Source: Paraniabella defluvii
GTDB lineage: Bacteria > Bacteroidota > Bacteroidia > Chitinophagales > Chitinophagaceae
Assembly (NCBI GenBank): GCA_019316985.1
Contig: CP079215.1
Coordinates: 3,658,001-3,722,000, forward strand
Reading direction: 5' to 3'
DNA length: 64,000 bases
Shown here: positions 43,145-53,426 of the stretch, piece after piece
How positions within the stretch are numbered: position 1 is the stretch's first letter
Layout of the letters: each line of letters opens with the position of its first letter
Made by a program: the position numbers and the translations under genes
The notes under the pieces: model-generated
What the model was told of the DNA's origin: nothing
What the model saw: the letters and a program-made list of their open reading frames with translations, nothing else
Database searches by the model: none

Positions 43145-43415
43145 AAATCTGATTTTTTAAAATTGTTGATACACTATCCTGCAACCTTGCAGGGTTTTTA
43201 CTTTTGAGGACAGGGTTTTCGATATGCTCTATGACCATACCGTTACCGGACTTTGAGGTGTCGTACATCACTTTGCCAATGACCGCTACCGTAAGCAGCA
43301 GGTAACCCACAAAGAAGTACAGCGTATATCGGTGCTGTTTGCGCAAGGGTAATGCCCGCCAACGGTCGTCCAGCTTGTCAAAGTACCTGTCCATATTTGC
43401 TCTTAATTTTTTCAT
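43131..43415 (-). CDS. traL: Conjugal transfer protein TraL (DUF3989)
   Basis: 94 residues with one membrane helix (YTLYFFVGYLLLTVAVIG) after a basic N-terminus. Matches DUF3989/TraL. It overlaps the start of traM by 14 bp, suggesting coupled translation. Confidence 0.75.
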   Translation of the reverse strand: MKKLRANMDRYFDKLDDRWRALPLRKQHRYTLYFFVGYLLLTVAVIGKVMYDTSKSGNGMVIEHIENPVLKSKNPARLQDSVSTILKNQIYERK

Positions 43416-43433
43416 AGCCTTACTATTTCTGTG

Positions 43434-43862
43434 TTATAGCTTGAAACGCTTAAGACTTTTACTCGCCTTTTGCTTCGGCTCATCGTTGACCAGTGCGACC
43501 GCTTCCTTTAATTGGGGTGCGGACATTACGGACAGGTTTGCCAGTTCCGATTTTTTGAGCAGTTGCCCAAACCCGTCTTTCTTGGCTATTTCCATACAGC
43601 TCAATGAGAATTTGCCGTTCAGGTACTTTACCCACATACTGCATTCTACACGGGGTTTGTCATCTCCCGACCATTGCAGGTAGCCTGTCAGCAGTAAGTC
43701 CTGCTTAGGCAAAGTATCTGCACCTTTTTGGCAACTTTCGAGGTATTCGCTGATACTGTCTTTCAGCTTTCCGGCATACGCACCCTGCGTATGGAAATAC
43801 CCGTTATATCCTTTGTCGGTAAGGATTTTTGCGAACGTGCTTAAATCTGATAATGCTTCCAT
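43434..43862 (-). CDS. Element protein of unknown function between traK and traL
   Basis: 142 residues, soluble, with no signal. It contains KILTDKGYNGYFHTQGAYAG and KVECSMWVKYLNGKFSLSC-like stretches (positions 43560-43660 region). It is encoded inside the tra operon and may be a cytoplasmic accessory. Not recognised as a core Tra protein. Confidence 0.5.
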   Translation of the reverse strand: MEALSDLSTFAKILTDKGYNGYFHTQGAYAGKLKDSISEYLESCQKGADTLPKQDLLLTGYLQWSGDDKPRVECSMWVKYLNGKFSLSCMEIAKKDGFGQLLKKSELANLSVMSAPQLKEAVALVNDEPKQKASKSLKRFKL

Positions 43863-43874
43863 AAGATTGTTTTT

Positions 43875-44501
43875 TTAGCGTTCGATAACCTCTATATCCT
43901 TATTTTTTCCGACGACTGCAAATTTTTCAATATTGAAGCCCTGCGGATTATTGTCGGAACGAACGGAGTTGACGAGATAGCAGGACGTAATCAGGTTACG
44001 CCTGGTTACGTTGCTTGACCGGATGATGAACTGTTTGGCATAGGTGCGCACTGCATACGGGTAGTTGTCGAAGTTGCACACGACACTATCCACCTCAATG
44101 CGTTGCTGCACGTTCCCGAAATGATACGGCTGTAATAACCCTTTTCCGACAAGTCTTTGTAGTAATCAAAGGCACTTTTATCGGCAAGGTTGAATGCCCT
44201 GCTCATATTGCTTTCAATAGCGTTCTTGTCGGGGGCAAGCGTAAAGAACAGTTCGTGAAATCTCCTGACGTGTTCCCTTGCCTCAACCGGGCGGTTGATG
44301 CTCGCATCCTGCGACAAGGCAAGCATCAGGGATTTGCCATTATCCAGTACATAGATTTTTTGGCGTTGTTCTTCTGCAAAGCGGTAGGAACGCCATACGG
44401 CGTAACCTACACACGCCAATGCAGAGAACCGCAAACACAATGGCATATAATCTTATCTGCCTAAAGCTGTTTTCGATATTTCTTAGCGTTTTAAATTCCA
44501 T
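43875..44501 (-). CDS. traK: Conjugal transfer protein TraK
   Basis: The start at 44501 (MEFKTLRNIENSFRQIRLYA) leads to a membrane segment and VWRSYRFAEEQRQKIYVLDN. The VirB8-like periplasmic domain has REHVRRFHELFFTLAPDK. Slips near 44408 and 44105 break the frame. About 207 residues. It is an inner-membrane scaffold of the secretion channel. Confidence 0.8.
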
Positions 44502-44519
44502 TTTTAGAATGATTAATGA

Positions 44520-45513
44520 TTATTTATTCATCAGTTTACCGCCGATGTTTCCAACTGTTGAACCTGCGCCTGCTCCGGCGATGTTTCCGGCTTTCATTGC
44601 TGTGGAGTTTACATTGCGGGTAAAGTTTCCTGCGCCTCCGGCTTGGATTACCCAACCTGTTACTGTCGGGATAGTGAAGTACCCGATGATGCCGATAATC
44701 ATAAAGATGATATACACGGTATTGCTCGTATCAGGTATATAGGTGGGGTCGGCAAGCATTGCTATATCCCTTTCCAAAATGAGGGATTGTATTCTTGCCA
44801 ACATTGAGCTGAACAAATCCGAAACGGGAAGCCACAGGTAAACGCTGACGTACCTCGTGAGCCATTGCGTGAGCGTGGACTGAAAGCCGTCCCATACGGA
44901 AATAGCAAAGGCTATTGGTCCGAGTATGGAGAGGACTATCAGGGAAAACGTTCGTATGGTATCAATGACCAAAGCTGCCGCCTGAAAGAGTATTTCCAGT
45001 AGATTGCGAAACCAGTCCTTTATGGCTTTCTCTATCTTGTAGGCTTGCCTGTCCATATACATACCCGCCATTGTTCCAATGTCGGAGGGCGACCATCCCA
45101 GTTCGTCCAGTTTTTTATCAAACTCTTCGTCTGATACCATATAGGCGGTTTCGGGGTTCCTGACCATTGCCTCGTATTCCAACTGGTCTTTCTGCTGTTG
45201 CAGCTTGTTAAGGTCAAGCACCTGGTCTTCGAGTATTTGGTGGGTTCCTACTACCACCGGGCTTAATACCGCATTGATGGTTCCCAAAACAATGGTCGGG
45301 AAGAACATTATGCAAAGCCCTAAAGCAAAAGGGCGCAGCAAAGGAACATATCAATAGGTTCGGCACGGCTTAAAGCCTGCCAAACCTTTAATGCCACATA
45401 GAACAATGCTCCCAATCCGCCAAACCCTTAGCGACTGCCGCCATATCGCCTGCAAGCGGCATCATATCATCATAAAGCGACCGCAGGAGTTCGTGAAGAT
45501 TATCCCATTCCAT
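44520..45513 (-). CDS. traJ: Conjugal transfer protein TraJ
   Basis: A polytopic membrane protein like VirB6. The N-terminus (MEWDNLHELLRSLYDDMM) starts at 45513 and a slip near 45405-45345 joins to LLRPFALGLCIMFFPTIVLG. Further membrane helices include TFSLIVLSILGPIAFAISVW and NTVYIIFMIIGIIGYFTIP. The C-terminus is glycine-rich. It lies 18 bp from traK. Confidence 0.82.
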
Positions 45514-45516
45514 AGT

Positions 45517-46146
45517 TTACCAGTATTTTTGGTTAGCAGTTCCGTAGAGTTCAAGCACTCTTTGGGCATCGTTTTCTTTTTCGCTCTTAGGTAGCTTACA
45601 GAAATGTTCTTGTTGGTGTAGTAGCGCACAAGGCTGTGGTAATCCTTTACCTCTTTGTACACACGGTCAATCACATCCATACGCTCTTTGTCATTGAGCG
45701 AAAGGCTTGAAGAGGTTATTATCTGTTTGAGTTCTTTCAGCAGTTCGGTACTTTCATTGAGCAATGCCGAATAACCGTTACCGATAGCGACCAATTCCTG
45801 CGGTGTGAAATTTGGGTCGTTCATCATCTTACCAAAATTCTGCACGTACATTTCCGACACATCGCCCACCAACAATACCGTTTGCTGCACCTTGCGGGCA
45901 TCTTTAACAAGGTTGTTGATGGCTTTCAGCTTGTCGTAATACTCCTTGCCCTGGTCGTACACTTTCTTCACTTCGTTGAAGTTTTTATCACATTGCTTAC
46001 GGTCGAAGAAGTCTGTATGATTTCGTTCGCAGAGTTGATAATCCCTGAAGCCAAGTTAGCGGGGTCGGTTACAACCCACTGGGCTTTTGCTGACGGTGCT
46101 ACGGCGAGCATCAGTGCCGTACACACCAGATACAATACTTTTTCAT
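45517..46146 (-). CDS. traI: Conjugal transfer protein TraI (DUF4141)
   Basis: A signal peptide starts at 46146 (one A missing near 46135 restores VLYLVCTALMLAVAP). The mature part QWVVTDPANLASGIINSANE and VSEMYVQNFGKMMNDPNFTP are typical of DUF4141/TraI. Slips also near 45990 and 45575. Coiled coil likely. About 210 residues. The stop lies 3 bp before the traJ start. Confidence 0.83.
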
Positions 46147-46174
46147 TGTTTCTGAATTTTTAAATTGTTAATGA

Positions 46175-48678
46175 CTATTGATTTACTTTGTCCCGCCTTT
46201 GCATTGCGATATGCTTAATGGCGAGTTCCACATTGCCGTCCAGTTCGGAAGCAAGCTGCATCACTTCCATTTTTTCGGTTTCTTCGGTTGTGTAGGCGAG
46301 GTATTCCTCCAAACTCACTTCGGTGGCATAGACTGCCGAGTGCGTACCACCTAAGCCAATCCAAACCTCTTTGTAAAGTCGGCTTGCATCGTTGTTCATA
46401 TTGATGGAAAGTACCTGTCCTTTCTCTTTGTCCGTAAGCCCCAACATCGCCTGTATGTCATCGAACTTGTTCATATACTTGCGTTGGTCAAGCAGGATTT
46501 TACAGTCGGAGTTGTTGATGATACTTTCCTTGACAATAGGCGACTGGATGATGTCGTCAACCTCCTGCGTTACGACAATGGCTTCACCGAAAAATTTGCG
46601 GACGGTCTTAAACAAATACTTGATGTATTCCGCCATTCCCTCTTTCGCTATCGCCTTCCAAGCCTCTTCAATCAGGATGAGCTTACGAATACCTTTCAGT
46701 CGGCGCATCTTGTTGATGAACACCTCCATAATGATAATCGTGACGATGGGAAAGAGGATTTTGTGGTCTTTGATAGCATCAATCTCAAACACTATGAAGC
46801 GTTTGGAAAGCAGGTCTAACTGCTTATTGGAGTTCAGCAGGTAATCGTATTCGCCGCCCTTGTAATAGGGTTCGAGTACGTTCAGGAAATTGGCAATGTC
46901 AAAGTCTTTTTCCCTGACCTGCTTTTCTTCCAGTACCTTGCGGTAGTCGCCTTTCACATACTCATAGAACCCGTTGAATGACGGGTACATATCTTCCGTT
47001 TTGATACGTTCGATATAACCGCTTACCGCATTGGAAAGGGCAACTTCTTCGGAACGGGTTGGCGGCTCATCATCACGTTTCCATAAGGTCAGTATCAAAG
47101 TCTTGATACTTTCCCGCTTTTCAATGTCGAACACGCCATCATCGGTGTAGAATGGGTTAAAGGCAATCGGGTTATCTTCGGTGTATGTGAAATACACGCC
47201 GTCTTCTCCTTTGGTTTTTCCTTTGATGAGTTCGCATAAGCCCTGATAAGAGTTACCCGTATCTACCAACAGTACGTGTGCGCCCTGTTCGTAATACTGC
47301 CGTACCATATGGTTCGTGAAGAACGATTTACCCGAACCCGATGGACCAAGTATAAACTTGTTCCGGTTCGTGATGATACCACGCTTCATAGGCAGGTCGG
47401 AAATATCCAAATGGATAGGTTTTCCTGTAAGCCTGTCAGCCATCTTGATACCGAACGGCGAGGGCGAATTGTGGTAGTTGGTTTCTTCCGTGAAGAAGCA
47501 CAATGCAGGTTCTATGAACGTATAAAAACTTTCCTCACTCGGAAAGTCGCCCGCATTGCCGGGCATCCCTGCCCAATACAATGTAGCCACATCCGTCGTG
47601 TTGTGCCGGGGCTTACACTCCATCAGGGCCAACGCACTACCGCAATCATTTTTTAGCTGTTTCAGTTCCGCAGGGTCTTCCGACCACGCCATAATGTTGA
47701 AGTGCGCACGGATAGATGACAGCCCGAAGCTGTGGGCTTCGTTCAGGTACTTTTCTATCCACTCTTTATTGATTTGGTTGGCACGGCTGTACCTTGCCAG
47801 TGAGTGCATATTCCTTGCGGACTTCTCAAACTTTTGCAGGTTGTCTTCGCTGTTATCCAAAAAAATGTACTGGTTGTAAATGTGGTTGCAGCTTAACAGC
47901 AAGCCCACAGGTGCGGCGAATGACAGGCGGCAGTCGCTACGGTCGGTAGATAGCTTTTCAAAACGGGTATCTGCCGATACCGTGCCGGGCAGGTCGTCCG
48001 TATCTGAAAGTGTATGCAGGCTTAACCTTTTGTTGCCGATGCGTACCTCTTCGTTTCCGAGTGCGATGTCCTGCATTGGTGTTCCGGTTCCCCTCGATAA
48101 CGTGAGGTACTGTTCCAGTAATCCCTGTGTATCTTCCGTTCCGATAATGTCATCTTCGGTCAAACGGCGCAGGGTTACAAAACCGCTATCGTTCACGATA
48201 CGTTCAAACTGGGCGACCGCCTCCATAAAACGGTGTATCGTTTCCTTGTTCCTGATTTCCTTTGGTATCAGCGTACCTTTGCAAAGCGAACTGAAGTTGC
48301 TTTGCATCCGCATTCTTTCCTTTGTAGTCTTCGTCAGGAACAGGTAGCAATAATGGTTCAGGAACGGTCGCTCGTTGAAATGGCGTTGATAGGACTTTGA
48401 TAAAAACTCTGGTCTTCGATTGCCAAATCAGGTGCATAGCTTTCCTTAATGTACCAATCCTGTTTGTGAATGACCGTAAAATCAGGCAGGGTTTTAATCG
48501 CCTTGTGCCAGGCGGAGTGTATGGCTTCGTATTCCGCAGAAGCTACCGTGAACAGTTCCGGTAAGCGCACTTCAAAGCAGGCGGTAATGTCCGCATCTTT
48601 GGATAAGATGCAGTTGTTCTCTACTGCCAACAAAGGAAATTTATTTTCCAGTGTGGTGGTCTTTGCTACATTTCTCAT
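46175..48678 (-). CDS. traG: Conjugal transfer ATPase TraG (VirB4-like)
   Basis: About 834 residues with one slip at a T-run near 48400. Walker A is FILGPSGSGKSFFTNHMVRQ and Walker B LILIEEAWKAIAKEG. The N-terminal part is the TraG/VirB4 accessory region. This ATPase drives assembly and transfer in the mating channel. The start overlaps traF by 4 bp. It is the largest tra gene. Confidence 0.88.
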
Positions 48679-49004
48679 ACGGCATTCTGTTTAGGTGTGA
48701 ATTTTAAATAGCGGTGTACAGGCTTGCGGCAGATGATGTATCGGGGATGCCTTTTATTAGCTGCAATTTTCATCAGCCCGTGTTCACCGTACTTCCTGTT
48801 GAGTGAAAAGGTCTGCCATACGATGAGCGAAGCACCGCCTGCTCCGAGGAAAAGGCAGATGTAAGAGTTTACGCCTGCCATATACAGTATCATCACGAAA
48901 ATGAGCGTACCGAGCAAGCCACCCGCAAAAATGAACAGGTATTGTGCTTTCAACCCTTTAAATTCCACCGTTCTTCCGATGCCTTTATTGATATTGTAAT
49001 TCAT
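48675..49004 (-). CDS. traF: Conjugal transfer protein TraF (DUF4133)
   Basis: Start at 49004 (MNYNINKGIGRTVEFKGLKA), 109 residues, with two membrane helices (LFIFAGGLLGTLIFVMIL and ICLFLGAGGASLIVW). DUF4133 is the VirB3-like subunit. The longer upstream open frame is ignored because the family starts at MNYN. It overlaps traG by 4 bp (ATGA). Confidence 0.85.
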   Translation of the reverse strand: MNYNINKGIGRTVEFKGLKAQYLFIFAGGLLGTLIFVMILYMAGVNSYICLFLGAGGASLIVWQTFSLNRKYGEHGLMKIAANKRHPRYIICRKPVHRYLKFTPKQNAV

Positions 49005-49015
49005 AAGGCAAAGGA

Positions 49016-49321
49016 TTAAAGGAAGAATGAACGCAGGATAGTAGCAGCGACAATCAAGAAGATACACGCACCAAACCACGAAGCAGCAGTCTTACTCGTG
49101 TCGGGGTCGCCGGAACTGAATTTGTTATACACCTTAACGCCCCCGATTAACCCGACTACCGCACCGATAGCGTAGATTAATTGCGTTGCGGGGTCGAAAT
49201 AAGAGGTTACCATTTGAGTAGCCTCGTTGATACCTGCCGAGCCGTTTCCCTGTGCGAACGCACCAATTCCTGACAGCATTGCCACGGCTGCCAGCAAAAC
49301 TTTTTTTCTCTGTTTTTCCAT
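49016..49321 (-). CDS. traE: Conjugal transfer protein TraE (DUF4134)
   Basis: 101 residues: signal peptide (LLAAVAMLSGIGAFAQ) then GINEATQMVTSYFDPATQLI and a second helix ASWFGACIFLIVAATILRSF. DUF4134 is VirB2-like (pilin candidate). It heads the traE-traQ run, with a terminator upstream of it. Confidence 0.85.
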   Translation of the reverse strand: MEKQRKKVLLAAVAMLSGIGAFAQGNGSAGINEATQMVTSYFDPATQLIYAIGAVVGLIGGVKVYNKFSSGDPDTSKTAASWFGACIFLIVAATILRSFFL

Positions 49322-49465
49322 AATTGAAACACATTAATTTGTTACTGTTTATCCCGCACCTTGCGAGCTTTCGGGACAAATGTCTTGTGGAAAAAGAGGC
49401 GTTATAAGAAAGTGGCAGTCAAGGAAGTGTTTGGCTGTGAGTGGCTTTGTAACAGATATTTGAGT

Positions 49466-49500
49466 ATAAAAAAACGCCAAACTTTTTACGGTTTGACGTT
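49466..49500 (-). terminator. Rho-independent terminator between traE and the upstream gene
   Basis: On the minus strand AACGTCAAAC and GTTTGGCGTT form a stem with one mismatch pair, loop CGTAAAAA, followed by TTTTTT. It ends the gene at 49520-50319 and separates the upstream traA-C-D group from traE-Q. Confidence 0.8.
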
Positions 49501-49519
49501 CGGTTATCGGTGCGCCGAT

Positions 49520-50319
49520 TTACATTTTTCTACCTTTCGGTTTAGCTTTCTTGACTTGGGTTGGTTGTTGTTTTTCGGTAGCTTTTTGCAGGTTCTTTTC
49601 TTCTTTCAGGTTGCTTTTTATCAAACCGACAAGAAAGGTTTTTTCCCAGGGTATTTGCTTCGCTTCAAACTGCAATTTCAAGCCTTGCTTTTCCAGTCCG
49701 TGTGTCAATTCAAATCCGTAATGCCTGTTCCATCCAATCCTGTCAAGCAGTCTTTCGGAGGGAAATTGCACAGCGATTAAATCTTTGGGTAGTTCTTTGA
49801 TAGTCCGGTAATCCGGTTCCTGAAATTCGTGTGTCTTCGGATTGTAGGGAATAGTATAAGTCCTTTTATCTTCATCATAGTAGTTTGCTATATCCGAGAA
49901 CACGATACCATTTGAAAGGAAATCATCTTTAGGTCTAAGTTTATCCATTCGTATATCTACAAAGAAAGTATGCCCCGCAATAGCTATCGTAGGCAGCATC
50001 CCTTTGTTTACACGCATATCGTAGGCTTCTTGGTCAACAATATTGTTGGTCGGCTTTATCTCTGCCTTTTTCTGTTGAATACCAACTACCCAATCAATGT
50101 AGCCTTTTGCATCATCTATGTTGTGCGGTACGGACTTTCTGCCCCTGACAGCTTGCTATCATCCAGTCCAATAATAAACCCGTGATTGGGGAACTCATCT
50201 GAACGGTAAACAATGATGAGATTATTAATGTCTTTACCAACAACATTATTCTTGTGGCTTGCTATGGTATGTCCTTTATATTCCTCGAATATATAATCAG
50301 GGTCATCTTTCTTAATCAT
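49520..50319 (-). CDS. Element protein of unknown function within tra region
   Basis: About 266 residues joined across a slip near 50140. Start MIKKDDPDYIFEEYKGHTIA, middle VGIQQKKAEIKPTNNIVDQE, later TFFVDIRMDKLRPKDDFLSN, and a lysine-rich C-terminus (KKAKPKGRKM) that suggests nucleic-acid contact. No known domain. It lies between traD and traE and has its own terminator. Confidence 0.6.
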
Positions 50320-50383
50320 ATCTGTACTGTTTATTTTTTATCAGGCTGCAACGCCTTTAAAAAGACAAAAGGGAGCCGTCTTT

Positions 50384-51013
50384 TCAGACAAACTCCCCAA
50401 TGTCAAAATCACCCAAATCACTTTTCCGCAAAGTGGAAGAACCGTCGTCGCTTTCAGATGAAAGTGTGCTATCCAAAAGCTCGGCAATTTTTCGGGAAGC
50501 ACCCTCAATGGAATTTTCCAGTAGGCTGAATAATTCGGTTCCCTGTAATTTCTGAACTATGGCTACCGCTGTTTCCTTTTGAGCCTGTTCCAAATTCTCT
50601 TTTTGGAGCAATGCCCCTACGGAGCTTAGTTCGTCGTAGGTAACCCCTTGGGCAAAACCGTTATCGCCACCGGATATTCCGTACCTGTTCCATTCTTCTT
50701 CCTCTTCTTCCAAATCAGGCATATTGCTGAAAACTTCGTCCAGTTCTTCCTGCGGAATTTGAATGCTGACGTTTTCGTCGTATTCGATGTCTAAATTATC
50801 AAGGTTTATCTCCGGTTCCGTTATTTGACTTTCATTGGCAGTGTTTGGCACTAAAAGGCTTCTTACTGGCTTGGGCTGCCCCATAATATCGGGCAGGTTC
50901 GGGTTAACTTTTTCCTGTGTGGGTTTTTGTTCCGACCGTTTATGAATGACAATCTTATCCTGCAAAAGCAGGGCAATGACTATCAGCAGGCATATCACAA
51001 TTATTATTTCCAT
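50384..51013 (-). CDS. traD: Conjugal transfer protein TraD
   Basis: 209 residues, N-terminal membrane helix (IIIVICLLIVIALLLQDKI) then an acidic region (DLEEEEEEWNRYG) and a helical C-terminus. Matches the TraD-like protein of CTnDOT-type elements by length, position and pattern. It follows traC by 12 bp. Confidence 0.6.
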   Translation of the reverse strand: MEIIIVICLLIVIALLLQDKIVIHKRSEQKPTQEKVNPNLPDIMGQPKPVRSLLVPNTANESQITEPEINLDNLDIEYDENVSIQIPQEELDEVFSNMPDLEEEEEEWNRYGISGGDNGFAQGVTYDELSSVGALLQKENLEQAQKETAVAIVQKLQGTELFSLLENSIEGASRKIAELLDSTLSSESDDGSSTLRKSDLGDFDIGEFV

Positions 51014-51025
51014 AATCAGGTGCTT

Positions 51026-51473
51026 TAAAAAATGGGTTTAAACTTTTCGTTGAAATCATCAGTAATTGCTTTTTCAAATAGCTCAAAATGATGCTCCAGT
51101 ATGTTATCAAGATAGGCATACAGGGTATGGCATCTTTACCAATGACCTGTACAATACGGGATAGCCGTTCGTGGTATTCCTGCCGGATATAAATACTTTT
51201 ATCGCCCCGCTTTGTCATCGAGTGGGTTTTCAAAAAGTGTTCGCCGTAGCTTCCGTCAAGGTTTTTCTTGGTGCGGTTCCTTTCCCGTGGTACTGGTTTA
51301 CTTTGTGGTAATTCGTCCTGCTTTACCTCATCTTGTTCCGCTTCCTTTACCTGCTCTTCGTCAGGTTCGGGCGGTAGCTGCAAACCGTCCTTTTTTACAC
51401 CATCCACCATCAGGTTCATCATCATTTCCTCGTTAATGTCCGGCGTTACTTTTCTTTTATTGTCTTTTTCCAT
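51026..51473 (-). CDS. traC: Conjugal transfer protein TraC (DUF3408)
   Basis: The acidic N-terminus (MEKDNKRKVTPDINEE) is followed by the DUF3408 domain SIYIRQEYHERLSRIVQVIG. A slip near 51125 gives the ending ITDDFNEKFKPIF at 51026. DUF3408 resembles ribbon-helix-helix regulators. 148 residues. It is followed by traD. Confidence 0.75.
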
Positions 51474-51477
51474 AGCA

Positions 51478-52243
51478 CTACGATTGAATGATGTTTAAAA
51501 ATTCGCTGATGAACAGGTCTAACTGGCAGGCTTTCATCAAACGCTCATCAGGTGGCATGACGGTAGAACGGAAAACCGTTTTGCTGTCTGCTTCGCTTTC
51601 CTTGCGAAAACGGGTGCTGTTCTTGATTTGGCTTTGCATCAGGCTTAACCCCAGTTGTCCAATAAGCTGATTGTACACGTCATATAAGGGTGTGCTTTCC
51701 CTGCCGTCCACCTGGTTCCAAAACAGGTTAATGCTTTGTATGGAAGTTTCGCCTTTTTCATAATCACGTCCTGTAAAAGCTGCGTGAAGATGAGCGTACT
51801 TTCCATTACCACACGGTCTGCCGTAATGGGCGTGAAAATGTGGTGCATACCTGCCAATGCTTTCAGTATGCCGGGAGTGTTCACGGTTCCGGGCAGGTCG
51901 AAGAACAGCACATCAAGCGGAACGGGAGAAGTGTTTACAAATTCGTGCGCCGCATCGAGTACGCTATCCGCTTTGTGCTGCATAATGGGATAGGCTTTTT
52001 TGTTGATGGTGGTAAACTGCTTATACGCCAGTTTTTTCAAAGCCTCATTTTCCATTACCATTGCCAAATCACGGGTTTTCATTTTCATCAGGCTGTGCTG
52101 CGGAAAATCCGCATCAAATACGGCTACGTTGTAGCCCAACCGATAGTGCATCGTGCTTGCAACAAGCGTGGTAAATGTGCTTTTGCCAACACCGCCTTTT
52201 TGAGAAGAAAAGGCAACGAACAGAGGTTTCTTTTTGTGTCCAT
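51478..52243 (-). CDS. traA: ParA-like ATPase TraA
   Basis: Start at 52243. An A missing near 52226 restores the deviant Walker A FSSQKGGVGKSTFTTLVAS. The later motif is LDVLFFDLPGTVNTPGI. Second slip near 51760 (KKAKGETSIQS). C-terminus LDLFISEFLNIIQS. About 255 residues. It is the first gene of the leftward transfer set, adjacent to the probable oriT. Confidence 0.82.
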
Positions 52244-52277
52244 ATTTTTAAAATTTAAAGTTTACATCTTACTGTTT

Positions 52278-52620
52278 TCAGGCTTGCAGGCTTGCACCCG
52301 TGCAGTCCTGATTTCGTGCTGTCTTTCTTGCAGGATAGCTATCAGGCTTGCCTGCGGGAATTGCTGATTGCCTGCTTTCCTGCCGTACAGCAGCAATGCT
52401 TTCATTCAGGCATCTTATCAGGCAGGATTGCGGTATATCGTTCCGTCCGTCACGCAGGCGTGATCGCCTGATAGCAGGCTGTCACGCTTTCGGTCATTCC
52501 TGCGCTCTTGCTTTCTTGCATTCCTGCAATCTTGCAGGCAGGATAACCTGCTATCTTGAATGTGTGCCGTCTGCTCGTCCTGAAGCACGGGCTGTCTGCC
52601 TGCCTGCCAACATTCAGGGG
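52278..52620. repeat. CAGG/CCTG-rich repeat field
   Basis: Repeated words include CTTGCAGG, AGGCTTGC, TTGCCTGC, GCAGGATA and CAGGC in both orientations, e.g. CAGGATAGCTATCAGG and GCAGGATAACCTGCTATC. The spacing is irregular, so this is a word-rich field, not a clean tandem repeat. Confidence 0.55.
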
Positions 52621-52786
52621 CAAAGAACTCATCAAATTCATTCGGTTGTATAGCAGTGGCAGTGTTTGGCGTTCAGAGGCAGCATTTGGCACTGTGGCAC
52701 AGTGTAACGCTATCGGAAACGGGGCTTTACTTTGTATTGTGATTTTTATTAACGGATTTATGCAAAAGTCTTTTGACATATCAGGG

Positions 52787-52923
52787 GTAACGGGAACGGC
52801 AACGAGCCGTTTTTCCTGTTACATTCAATCCGTCCCGCAGGGCGGATTTTTGTGTTCACCGGAACACGGCAAGTTGTGTTTTGAGCATCTCGGAATGATT
52901 TCCGATGCTCAAAACAACTTGCC
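52787..52923 (+). other. oriT: Candidate oriT: three consecutive stem-loops upstream of mobA
   Basis: Stem 1: GTAACGGGAACGGC with GCCGTTTTTCCTGTTAC (52787-52822). Stem 2: AATCCGTCC with GGGCGGATT followed by TTTT (52827-52851), terminator-like. Stem 3: GGCAAGTTGTGTTTTGAGC (from 52868) with the right arm ending CTCAAAACAACTTGCC (52923), about 24 paired bases. The group ends 67 bp before mobA. No nic site can be named from sequence. Confidence 0.5.
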
Positions 52924-52989
52924 CTTTGCAGGAGGCAGAAAACACCTTCCGAAGTCAGGGTTTTGTATGGATTTTAAAATGGATTAGTG

Positions 52990-53419
52990 ATGAACGATAA
53001 CAACAAAAAGCAATTGAAAAGACCGGACGTCGCCCCAAAGAAGACCCGGCGACCATCCGCTATACGATTTCCTTTAACGAGCAGGAACACGCCCGTTTTC
53101 TTGCCCTTTTGATAAATCAGGTATGCAGGTAAAGGCGCACTTTATAACGTCTTGCATCTTTGACAAGACCATAAAGACTATTCAGATTGACAAGGGAACG
53201 GTTGATTTTTATATGAGGCTGACCTCTTTTCACAGCCAGTTCCGTTCCATTGGAGTGAATTACAATCAGATTGTGAAACTGCTGTACAAGAATTTTTCTG
53301 AGAAAAAGGCGGCGGCATTCCTGTACAAACTGGAAAAACAGACGGCTGAAATGGCGATGCTCTGCCAGAAAATCATTCAGATAACCGAAAAATTTGAGGA
53401 AGAATACCTAAAAAAATAA
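52990..53419 (+). CDS. mobA: Mobilization accessory protein MobA
   Basis: Start at 52990 (MNDNNKKQ). Slips near 53015 and 53115 hide the motif GRRPKEDPATIRYTISFNEQ, typical of the relaxosome accessory family that binds oriT. Later ACF-like helical part: FHSQFRSIGVNYNQIVKLLY and a coiled-coil C-terminus. About 143 residues. It lies 7 bp before the relaxase gene. Confidence 0.75.
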
Positions 53420-53426
53420 TGTAGTA

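Larger units (their letters stand above)
52244..52989 (+). other. Non-coding region between traA and mobA
   Basis: About 745 bp with no convincing gene. The first part (52278-52620) is dense in CAGG, GCAGGCTTGC, CCTGC and related words on both strands. Then two TGGCAGTGTTTGGC-like copies (52657-52690). Then three strong stem-loops at 52787-52923. It lies between divergently transcribed traA and mobA, the usual place for oriT. Confidence 0.6.

Noticed and set aside
52250..52660. CRISPR array because of CAGG/CCTG repeats
   Set aside because: Repeat words are short, irregularly spaced and on both strands; no fixed repeat-spacer pattern and no cas genes.
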